Assembly (NCBI GenBank): GCA_902468045.1
Contig: CABQXG010000103.1
Location: forward strand, 1 to 5,796
Source: an uncultured Collinsella sp.
GTDB taxonomy: Bacteria; Actinomycetota; Coriobacteriia; Coriobacteriales; Coriobacteriaceae
DNA: 5,796 nt
Reading direction: 5' to 3'
Numbering within the stretch: the first letter of the stretch is position 1; the number at the start of each line of letters is the position of its first letter. The notes below the pieces were generated by a model. It saw only the letters and a list, made by a program, of their open reading frames with translations. It searched no databases and had not been told where the DNA came from. Below are positions 1 to 5,355 of the stretch, piece after piece. Made by a program: the position numbers and the translations under genes.

Positions 1-2227
1 CCCACTCGTCCACCAGGCTCGAGTCCACCGAGCGCACCACAAAGCCCAGCCACGAGATAATGTCGCGCAGGCGCTCGTCGCGCTTCTCGATGGGCACGGT
101 GCGGTCGAGCGAACGATAGGCCTCTGCTAGGTAGCGCAGCAAAATGCCCTCGGAGCGGGCGATGCCGAGCTTTTGAATGTAACCCTTAAAATCGCTCGCG
201 CTTTCCAGCATATCGCGCAGGACGCTCTTGGGAGAGAGCTGGTAGTCGTTTGCCCAGGGCACTTCCTGGCAGTACTTGTCAAAGGCGGCGTCGAGCAAAT
301 CCTCAAGCGGCTTTTCGTACGTGACGTCTTGAATGCGCTCCAAGCGCTCCTCATACTCGATGCCGTCAGCCTTCATTTCGGCCATCGCGCGGTCGCGCGC
401 GGCGCGCTCCTGTGCGCGCAATACCTGCTTGGGGTCCTCGAGCGTTGCCTCGACCATCGAGATCAGATCCATGGTATAGGTCTCACTCTCGGGGTCGAGC
501 AGCTCCAGCGCGGCAAGCAAAAACGGCGAGAGCGGCTGGTCGAGCGCAAAGTCCTCGGGCAGATCGACCGTCAGCGCATAGTCGATGTCTGGTGCGGCGT
601 CAGCCGGAGCGTCAGGCGCGGGCGGCACCTCGGTGCGAACGACGACGCCGGAATCGATGAGCGTGGCGAAGATTTCGTCGGCACGAACCTCGAGCTTTGC
701 CTTTTCCTCGGGAGTCTGCAGACTCGTCTCGATGAGGTCGTGTACGCGGACTCGGGCATCGCCGCCCTGCTCGACCACGCTAATCACCATGGAGTGCGTG
801 ATGCGCAGGCGCGGCTTGAGCGTCTCGGGCTGCGTCTCGATCAGGCGCTCAAAGGTTTGCTTGTTCCAGGTGACAAAGCCCTCGGGGGCCTTTTTCTTTT
901 TAATCTTACGGAGCTTTTTGGGGTCGTCGCCCGCTTTGGCCATAAGCTTGGCATTCTCGATCTCGTGCTCGGGTGCCTCGGCAATCACCATGCCCTCGGT
1001 ATCAAAGCCCGAGCGGCCGGCGCGACCGGCAATCTGGTGGAACTCGCGGGCGCGCAGACGACGCATCTTGTAGCCATCGAACTTGGTGAGCGCGGTGAGC
1101 ACCACGGTGTGGATGGGTACGTTGATGCCGACGCCGAGCGTATCGGTGCCGCAGATGACGGGTAGCAGGCCCTGCTGCGCCAGGCGCTCGACCAGCAGGC
1201 GATAGCGCGGCAACATGCCAGCATGGTGCACGCCGACGCCGCATCCAAGCAGGCGCTTGAGAATCTTGCCAAAGGCCGTCGAGAAGCTCGTGCCTTTGGC
1301 AGCTTCCTTAATGGCCTCGCGTTGCTCCTTACTAGCGATGCCAAAATTGGCGAGCGACTGTGCCGTTGCAAGGGCGGCATCCTGGCTAAAGTGCACGATA
1401 TAGAGCGGGGCCTCGCCGCGGCGCATGGCGAGCTCGACCGTGCCCTCGAGGGAGGTCGTCACATAGTCGTAGCTCAGCGGAACAGGACGCGGGGCATCGA
1501 TGACCAAGTCGCAAGCAGCGCCGGTGTGCTCCTCGAGTGAGGCGGCGATGGCAGTGACATCGCCGAGCGTGGCGCTCATGAGCATAAACTGCGTGTGGGG
1601 CAGGGTGAGCAGCGGTACCTGCCAGGCCCAGCCGCGGTCGGGGTCGGCAAAGTAGTGGAACTCGTCCATGGCTACGCAGCCCACATCGGCGTCCTCGCCC
1701 TCGCGTAGCGCATCGTTGGCGAGGATTTCGGCCGTGCAGCAGATGACGGGTGCCTTGGTGTTGATATGCGTATCGCCGGTGATCATGCCGACGTTATCGC
1801 GGCCGAGCACCTGTACCAGGTCGAAAAACTTCTCGCTGACCAGAGCCTTGATAGGAGCCGTGTAGTAGCAGCGTTTGCCCTGTGCCATGCCCATAAAGAG
1901 CATGCCCAGCGCGACGAGCGACTTGCCCGATCCGGTCGGCGTGCCCAAAATGACGTGATCGCCGGCGGCCAGGTCCATGAGGGCCTCTTCTTGGTGATTC
2001 CACAGCTCAATGCCGCGATCGCTCGTCCATTCAAAGAAGCGTTCGAAGGCCTGATCGGGCGTGAGCAACGGTTCGGGCTCGCTGCCGTCCTCGGGCTCCC
2101 ACCAGGTGGGGGAGAGCGCGCCGAGCGAGCCAAACTCGGCTTCGGTTCCCGTGCCGCCCGAGAATGAGCTGGCGGCCCCGGCGCCGGAGACGGTGCTGGC
2201 GGAAGTATCTGTCGTGGTCTGTGCCAT
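1..2227 (-). CDS. Ski2-like DExH-box RNA helicase with DUF3516 C-terminal region (3' end cut off by window edge)
   Basis: The frame is open from ATG at 2227 to the left edge, giving 742 codons without a stop; the C-terminus lies outside. Superfamily 2 helicase motifs appear in order: Walker A GTPTGSGKS at residues 95-103, the Walker B DEFH box at 188-191, SAT at 218-220, a Ski2-type GVGVHHAGMLP around 330-340, motif V TDTLGVGIN at 361-369, and motif VI QIAGRAGR at 398-405. The HHAGM and QIAGRAGR forms are typical of the Ski2/Mtr4/HelY group, which unwinds RNA with ATP. After motif VI there is a lysine-rich stretch (about 434-447) and a long helical, acidic region matching the architecture of actinobacterial helicases annotated with DUF3516. 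The first 45 or so residues are Ser/Gly/Ala-rich and probably disordered. The start is preceded only by a weak purine-rich site (GAGAGAAAG). The substrate cannot be read from the sequence; a role in RNA processing or decay is inferred from the family. Helicase identity is very sure, the DUF3516 label fairly sure. Confidence 0.93.
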   Translation of the reverse strand, partial: MAQTTTDTSASTVSGAGAASSFSGGTGTEAEFGSLGALSPTWWEPEDGSEPEPLLTPDQAFERFFEWTSDRGIELWNHQEEALMDLAAGDHVILGTPTGSGKSLVALGMLFMGMAQGKRCYYTAPIKALVSEKFFDLVQVLGRDNVGMITGDTHINTKAPVICCTAEILANDALREGEDADVGCVAMDEFHYFADPDRGWAWQVPLLTLPHTQFMLMSATLGDVTAIAASLEEHTGAACDLVIDAPRPVPLSYDYVTTSLEGTVELAMRRGEAPLYIVHFSQDAALATAQSLANFGIASKEQREAIKEAAKGTSFSTAFGKILKRLLGCGVGVHHAGMLPRYRLLVERLAQQGLLPVICGTDTLGVGINVPIHTVVLTALTKFDGYKMRRLRAREFHQIAGRAGRSGFDTEGMVIAEAPEHEIENAKLMAKAGDDPKKLRKIKKKKAPEGFVTWNKQTFERLIETQPETLKPRLRITHSMVISVVEQGGDARVRVHDLIETSLQTPEEKAKLEVRADEIFATLIDSGVVVRTEVPPAPDAPADAAPDIDYALTVDLPEDFALDQPLSPFLLAALELLDPESETYTMDLISMVEATLEDPKQVLRAQERAARDRAMAEMKADGIEYEERLERIQDVTYEKPLEDLLDAAFDKYCQEVPWANDYQLSPKSVLRDMLESASDFKGYIQKLGIARSEGILLRYLAEAYRSLDRTVPIEKRDERLRDIISWLGFVVRSVDSSLVDEW

Positions 2228-2261
2228 GTGGTTGCTTTCTCTCGCCGTTTGTCCGCCAACT

Positions 2262-2291
2262 ATTATGGCGTAGCAGCGGCGCGGGGTGCCA
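2262..2291 (-). promoter_or_regulatory. Weak candidate promoter of the helicase gene
   Basis: On the minus strand CATAAT (2267-2262) is a good -10 hexamer about 35 nt before the helicase ATG. The matching -35 position carries only TGGCAC (2291-2286), a poor fit at about 18 nt spacing. It is the best candidate in the otherwise GC-rich stretch between the inverted-repeat element and the gene, but it is a pattern match only. Confidence 0.22.
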
Positions 2292-2349
2292 GCGCGCGAG
2301 AAAATGCAGGAAATGGGCGTTCTGCCCAGCCGTTTGGTGCGGTTGCCAG

Positions 2350-2471
2350 CTAAGTGAGTAGACTTTTTGCGATGTCGCGAGCACATGGCTTTTGCGCAAG
2401 GGCTCTACCTGCGGTTTAGTTTTCGTTATGCGGGTTGTGCTTGGCTATTGCAAAAAAGTCTACTCACTTAG
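2350..2471. repeat. 121-bp imperfect inverted-repeat element between the trmB-like and helicase genes
   Basis: The left arm starts TAAGTGAGTAGACTTTTT at 2351. The same sequence occurs in reverse complement ending at 2470, where the T run is six rather than five. The outer 20/21 nt match except for that one T. Weaker symmetry continues inward (left GCGAT..GAGCACA to 2385, right partner GCAATA..AAGCACA from 2436), giving two 35-nt arms around a spacer of about 50 nt. One further C/G pair (2350/2471) matches outside. The arms are AT-richer than the surroundings. No target-site duplication is visible, and no reading frame inside is worth calling. It could be a MITE-like or REP-like mobile repeat, a paired regulator site, or a large RNA hairpin in the transcript between the two genes. 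The inverted repeat itself is certain; its nature is not known. Confidence 0.8.
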
Positions 2472-2537
2472 GTTTGAGGGTCGTTCGCTGACGCCTATTT
2501 TCACTTGTTTGCCGACGCCGCGACCATCAGAAGCCCC

Positions 2538-3377
2538 CTAGGACTCCTGCGGCAGGCGCTTCTTGCCTTTGCGGGCGCGGTTTCTAAAGTTCTCGACGGC
2601 CTCTTCCATGCCCAGAGGTACATAGGTGAGCTCATCGAGGTTATCGGGCAGGTAGCAGGCAAGGCTTTGCTCCTGCGCTCGGCCTGCTGCGAGCTGTTCA
2701 TCGCTGGGCTGCGCGCCGGGTGTGGCGCAAATGCCATAGACAGCGGCACCCATCTCGCGCGTGCGGCATTCATACTCGGTCTCGGGATGCTCGGGATGGT
2801 CGCGGCGAACGTCGTCACTTACCCAAAGTGTGTCGTAGCCGGCCGCGGCAAACTGCCCCAGGGCATAGTCGCGCAATGGCTTGCTGTCGGTTCGCAGCGT
2901 GACGGTGGCGCCGGCTGCAAAGAGCGGGCGGTAGAGCATCAGATGGTCGACATGGACGAGTCGTTTTTTGGCGTACTTGGCCTTGGGCTGTGGCGTGGGA
3001 AAGTTGATGGTGATGGCATCGAGCTCGCCTGCGGCAAACAGCTTTGGCAGCGATGCGGCGCCTCGGGGCAGGACGAGTGCGTTGGATAGCTCCTGCTCGC
3101 AGATTTTCTGTGCGGCATAGGCGATGCAGATGGGCTCCTGGTCCATGCCGATAAAGAGCGTGTTTGGCTCGTGGGCCGCGCGCTCTACAAGGTACGTTCC
3201 CTTGCCGCAGCCCAGATCCAGGTGAAGGTGCTCGAAGGGCTTGCCGCCTGCGGGCGCACAGGCCTTGCGCCAATCTCCGGCATAAGCCTCGGGGTTCGTC
3301 TCAATCGCATCGGCGTAGCGCTCCAGGCGCTCCTCGAGCACAAAGTTCTTAGGCGTGCGAACGTGGACGGCTCCCAT
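2538..3377 (-). CDS. trmB: TrmB-family tRNA (guanine-N7)-methyltransferase, divergent
   Basis: The predicted 279-residue protein has a class I SAM-dependent methyltransferase fold. The SAM-binding loop LDLGCGKG is at 53-60 and an acidic residue likely to contact the SAM ribose is in GMDQ (D79). The family signature region is NFPTPQPKAKYAKKRL at 125-140, then LRTDS (161-165) and TEYE (200-203), the usual order in TrmB. TrmB makes m7G46 in the variable loop of tRNA, in the cytosol. The family core is about 210-240 residues; this one is longer, with a basic C-terminal tail (about 264-275). The canonical FPDPW motif reads FPTPQ here and the usual RHxKRR reads KYAKKR, so several conserved catalytic or binding residues are changed. 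The TD and TxxE residues remain. ATG at 3377 follows AAGGAG after 4 nt. Family membership is confident; activity as a standard m7G46 enzyme is less certain, and it may be a paralogue with another target. Confidence 0.85.
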   Translation of the reverse strand: MGAVHVRTPKNFVLEERLERYADAIETNPEAYAGDWRKACAPAGGKPFEHLHLDLGCGKGTYLVERAAHEPNTLFIGMDQEPICIAYAAQKICEQELSNALVLPRGAASLPKLFAAGELDAITINFPTPQPKAKYAKKRLVHVDHLMLYRPLFAAGATVTLRTDSKPLRDYALGQFAAAGYDTLWVSDDVRRDHPEHPETEYECRTREMGAAVYGICATPGAQPSDEQLAAGRAQEQSLACYLPDNLDELTYVPLGMEEAVENFRNRARKGKKRLPQES

Positions 3378-3381
3378 GAGG

Positions 3382-3387
3382 CTCCTT
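3382..3387 (-). promoter_or_regulatory. Ribosome binding site AAGGAG of the trmB-like gene
   Basis: On the minus strand AAGGAG sits 4 nt (CCTC) before the ATG at 3377. It supports this start over a longer reading in another frame that opens at 3448. Confidence 0.75.
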
Positions 3388-3394
3388 GGTCATA

Positions 3395-3426
3395 AATATG
3401 GAACGCGTAGCTGCGCGTTCCGTCAA
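3395..3426 (-). promoter_or_regulatory. Candidate promoter with a perfect dyad in the spacer, upstream of the trmB-like gene
   Basis: On the minus strand TTGACG (3426-3421) is a near-consensus -35 and CATATT (3400-3395) a possible -10, separated by 20 nt. The spacer is almost entirely a perfect inverted repeat: GGAACGCG, six bases, CGCGTTCC (3421-3400). A dyad inside an over-long 19-20 nt spacer is the arrangement used by MerR-type regulators. The caveat is that transcription would start very close to the ribosome-binding site, leaving a leader of about ten bases. The dyad could instead act as an RNA hairpin in a longer transcript. Confidence 0.3.
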
Positions 3427-3433
3427 TGGGTTG

Positions 3434-3457
3434 AAAAAGGGTGGGCATAGTTTGCCC
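3434..3457 (-). terminator. Weak rho-independent terminator candidate after the Trm9-like gene
   Basis: Reading the minus strand, GGGCA-AACTA-TGCCC forms a 5-bp stem (3457-3443). It is followed after a few bases (ACC C) by TTTTT (3438-3434). It lies about 40 nt after the Trm9-like stop codon. The stem is short and the T run is not directly adjacent, so termination may be partial. Confidence 0.35.
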
Positions 3458-3495
3458 GAAAGATGCGGTACGGCTCGACGGCGAGTCGTCGGTGC

Positions 3496-4368
3496 CTACA
3501 GGCGCTTGAGGATCACATAACGGTTGAGCTCGCCGCTGCGACCGTCGGCATGGAAGCGCTCAAGCTCGCGCACGGGGACCTCGCCGCTCTTGTAGAACGT
3601 ACGGACGCCGCGCACCAGGTCGGTGATCTGCTGATCGTCAAAGTGATGGCAGTAGCGGTAGGCGTGGCGGTCGTTTTGCCAGCCAATGAGGTGGTCGCCG
3701 GCTTCAAACTGCGCGGAATCGTAACCCTCAAACGGCGGGGTGAGCTCGGCGCGGGCTTCGGCTCGAACGGCCTTGCGCGCCATGCGCTCGTCGTTCATAA
3801 ACTCCCAAAAGCTGATGGCGATGATGCCGCCCGGGCGCGTTTGCCGCACCAGGGCGTCGAGCACGCGTACGCGGTACTCGCACGACGGCACGTGGTGCAT
3901 AAAGCCAAAGCAGACCGAGATATCGGCGAGCGGGGCGTCGAAAAGCACGTCGGGCGTCTCGGCGGGGTTGAGCTTCATAAGGGCGTCAAGCACGTCGAGT
4001 TCCTGGAAGTGCAGGTTGGGAATGCGCAGGGCGTGGCCATGTGCATCGATAGCCAAATCTTGACACGAGTCGACACCATAGAACTCAAACGGGCAACTGG
4101 CATCTGCCGAGGGGTTTGCGCCGTCGACGCCCTTGGCGGCAAGTGCGCCGCCGGCGGCAAAGTTCTCGAATCGCATATTGCCGCAGGCAAGATCGAAGAC
4201 GCGGACGGGATGCTCGATCGTGGCGACGTCGAGCTGCCCGAGTGCGATATCCATGGTGCGCACCCAGCCGGGCCACGGGGCCTGGCGCGTATCGGAGAAG
4301 GAGGCAGAGTGCTCGCGATAGAACGTGTTGTTGAGCTGGATGAGCGATGAGGCGAAATCGCGGTTCAC
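3496..4368 (-). CDS. Class I SAM-dependent methyltransferase, Trm9/ALKBH8-like
   Basis: The predicted protein has 290 residues starting at GTG 4368. That start has AAGGAG exactly 9 nt upstream, whereas the in-frame ATG at 4416 has no good ribosome-binding site. The N-terminal segment FYREHSASFSDTRQAPWPGW (16-35) resembles the Trm9/ALKBH8 signature of an aromatic-rich helix followed by hFs-TR---WP. The SAM loop is FDLACGNMRF (58-67). The catalytic-core stretch around FGFMHHV (154-160), then R/L-rich helix, RPGG (178-181) and ISFWEF (185-190), parallels the family's IHH...RPGG...W pattern. GDHLIGW (224-230) and YRYCHHF (237-243) parallel its LVPW and YYHxF segments. Eukaryotic Trm9 methylates the wobble-uridine side chain of tRNA; bacteria are not generally known to carry that exact modification, so the substrate here is open. 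It is the first of three minus-strand genes, just upstream of a TrmB-like enzyme, which makes a tRNA substrate plausible. Methyltransferase is sure; the subfamily is my reading of motifs. Confidence 0.82.
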   Translation of the reverse strand: MNRDFASSLIQLNNTFYREHSASFSDTRQAPWPGWVRTMDIALGQLDVATIEHPVRVFDLACGNMRFENFAAGGALAAKGVDGANPSADASCPFEFYGVDSCQDLAIDAHGHALRIPNLHFQELDVLDALMKLNPAETPDVLFDAPLADISVCFGFMHHVPSCEYRVRVLDALVRQTRPGGIIAISFWEFMNDERMARKAVRAEARAELTPPFEGYDSAQFEAGDHLIGWQNDRHAYRYCHHFDDQQITDLVRGVRTFYKSGEVPVRELERFHADGRSGELNRYVILKRL

Positions 4369-4377
4369 GGCGCGGAA

Positions 4378-4383
4378 CTCCTT
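4378..4383 (-). promoter_or_regulatory. Ribosome binding site AAGGAG that fixes a GTG start
   Basis: AAGGAG on the minus strand is followed after 9 nt by GTG at 4368. It lies inside the longer frame that begins at ATG 4416, so the 16 extra residues of that longer version are probably untranslated leader. Confidence 0.75.
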
Positions 4384-4414
4384 CCGTTGGCGGTGCGGAA
4401 TTAACAGTACGACC

Positions 4415-4444
4415 ATACTACCGTTAACGCTGCAACGGGGACAA
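4415..4444 (-). promoter_or_regulatory. Candidate sigma-70-type promoter of the Trm9-like gene
   Basis: On the minus strand TTGTCC (4444-4439) and TAGTAT (4420-4415) are separated by 18 nt, each matching four of six consensus bases. Transcription would begin near 4408, about 40 nt before the GTG start, which fits the shorter gene model. An 8-bp palindrome CGTTAACG (4422-4429) lies in the spacer. Confidence 0.35.
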
Positions 4445-4500
4445 CCGAGCTAGGTGCCATTGCTTTGTTTGGACACATTTCCGCAGCTCATATGTACCCG

Positions 4501-4513
4501 CAACCGGCGGTTG
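4501..4513. promoter_or_regulatory. Perfect dyad CAACCG-G-CGGTTG in the divergent intergenic region
   Basis: The two 6-nt half-sites are exact reverse complements around a single G. A further CAACCG copy lies at 4442-4447, overlapping the -35 candidate of the opposite gene. The right half overlaps TTGTCA (4511-4516), which resembles a -35 hexamer for the plus strand, but no convincing -10 follows at normal spacing. The arrangement suggests an operator shared between the divergent genes, perhaps for the HTH protein encoded just downstream. No binding is proven. Confidence 0.35.
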
Positions 4514-4576
4514 TCAAAAATCTCACTAGAATAGGTGGCATGCTTTTGGCGGTGGCGGATAGATTTTTAACTGTGC

Positions 4577-4586
4577 AAGGCGCCTT
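4577..4586. promoter_or_regulatory. 10-bp perfect palindrome AAGGCGCCTT upstream of the HTH gene
   Basis: This self-complementary site lies 50 nt before the ATG of the HTH gene. It could be an autoregulatory operator, but a 10-bp palindrome in GC-rich DNA can arise by chance. Confidence 0.2.
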
Positions 4587-4625
4587 AAGAACAAAAGCGG
4601 TCCGGCGGCACGGCTGGCATCACAT

Positions 4626-4631
4626 AGGAGG
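4626..4631 (+). promoter_or_regulatory. Strong ribosome binding site AGGAGG of the HTH gene
   Basis: AGGAGG is 4 nt before ATG 4636. It fixes the start there, although the frame is open back to an ATG at 4465. The protein then begins directly with the HTH domain, as is usual for this family. Confidence 0.85.
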
Positions 4632-4635
4632 AACC

Positions 4636-5355
4636 ATGAATGTAGAAACTGCGCAGCGGCTCGCCGACCTTCGCCGCAGCAAAGGCTTTAGTCAAGAAGG
4701 GCTGGCGCGAAAGCTGGGGCTGTCGCGCCAGGCGGTCAGTAAATGGGAGCGCGCGGAGAGTTCGCCCGATACCGAGAACCTGATCTCGCTTGCTAAGCTC
4801 TATGGCGTGAGCCTGGACGAGCTGCTCAATCCGAGCGATGAGATCGAGGACGATATCGAGTTTGAGAACGAGGACCGCGCTCGTCAGCGCGAGGCCGAGG
4901 CGGCAGAGCGTGCACGCACCCATGAGGCGGCGGCACGAGCTACCGAGGCGACACAGGCGAGTGACGCCGCCGCCAAGGCGGCGCAAGCGGCAAGCTGGAG
5001 TGCACAGGCTGCCAATGCGGCGACGGCTCAGGCGACGAGTGGCGGCGTAGTGGGCTCGACTCCAGTGAAGGGCCCGTTCCAGTCGTTCCCGTATTGGGCC
5101 GTGTGTTGGCTGCTGTTCTTTTTGCTGATGTTCCCGTTTGGTGCCGGCCCCTTTGCCGCGCTGATCTTCTTTACGATTCCCATCTATCACTGGGTGGCAC
5201 GTGCGCTCGATGGTGATTGGGCGCGCGGGGATATTCAGGTTGGTCCGGCACCGGTGGCGGTCAGGGCCCAGGGGAAGGATACTTCTGCGGAACCTGATGC
5301 TGACGTGGCTACCGCGGCCACCGCTGAGCCATGTGCCAAAGAAGGTGACGAATGA
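4636..5355 (+). CDS. Membrane-anchored XRE-family HTH transcriptional regulator
   Basis: The predicted protein has 239 residues. An N-terminal XRE/Cro-type helix-turn-helix spans about 6-63; SQEGLARKLGLSRQAVSKWE (19-38) is the recognition core and is very typical of the family. Next come an acidic segment (67-80) and an alanine-rich, charged helical stretch (about 82-134) that looks like a rigid or coiled stalk. A hydrophobic pair of membrane segments follows (about 153-169 and 172-188, separated by a Gly/Pro turn), then a hydrophilic, Ala/Asp/Glu-rich tail. The HTH and the tail should both be cytoplasmic, with a membrane hairpin between them. Such one-component regulators can sense membrane state or a membrane partner. 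The stop codon overlaps the start of the next gene (ATGA), implying translational coupling with a DUF4097-like protein. The regulated genes are unknown; self-regulation through dyads upstream is an inference. Confidence 0.9.
   Translation: MNVETAQRLADLRRSKGFSQEGLARKLGLSRQAVSKWERAESSPDTENLISLAKLYGVSLDELLNPSDEIEDDIEFENEDRARQREAEAAERARTHEAAARATEATQASDAAAKAAQAASWSAQAANAATAQATSGGVVGSTPVKGPFQSFPYWAVCWLLFFLLMFPFGAGPFAALIFFTIPIYHWVARALDGDWARGDIQVGPAPVAVRAQGKDTSAEPDADVATAATAEPCAKEGDE

Larger units (their letters stand above)
2228..2537. other. 310-nt intergenic stretch without a gene
   Basis: This lies between the stop of the TrmB-like gene and the start of the helicase, both on the minus strand. Besides the inverted-repeat element (2350-2471) and a weak promoter candidate near 2262-2291, it has a small hairpin, TGGGC-N5-GCCCA at 2314-2328. 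On the minus strand that hairpin is followed by ATTTCC rather than a real T run, so it is a poor terminator. No coding frame with a ribosome-binding site and no RNA gene was recognised. Confidence 0.7.

Noticed and set aside
173..1165. 330-codon open frame on the plus strand
   Set aside because: It lies wholly opposite the helicase gene, whose frame carries all the helicase motifs; GC-rich coding DNA often leaves such antisense frames open. The translation shows no recognisable domain.
2314..2328. Small hairpin TGGGC-N5-GCCCA as terminator of the TrmB-like gene
   Set aside because: Only a 5-bp stem, without an adjacent T run on either strand, and more than 200 nt after the stop codon.
2351..2470. 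CRISPR or direct-repeat array reading of the TAAGTGAGTAGAC copies
   Set aside because: Only two copies, in inverted and not direct orientation, with no spacer series and no cas genes nearby.
2505..3089. 194-codon open frame on the plus strand
   Set aside because: It mirrors the TrmB-like gene on the opposite strand and shows no domain of its own.
3378..3448. Short minus-strand reading frame from ATG 3448 in the gap before the TrmB-like gene
   Set aside because: It runs out of frame into the TrmB-like gene and its 5' part overlaps the terminator and dyad candidates; there is no good ribosome-binding site.
3463..4350. 295-codon open frame on the plus strand
   Set aside because: It is antisense to the Trm9-like methyltransferase, whose minus-strand frame has clear SAM-binding and family motifs and an ideal ribosome-binding site.
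4465..4635. 57-codon N-terminal extension of the HTH protein from ATG 4465
   Set aside because: AGGAGG at 4626-4631 points to ATG 4636, which begins right at the HTH domain; the extension resembles translated intergenic DNA and contains the dyads.
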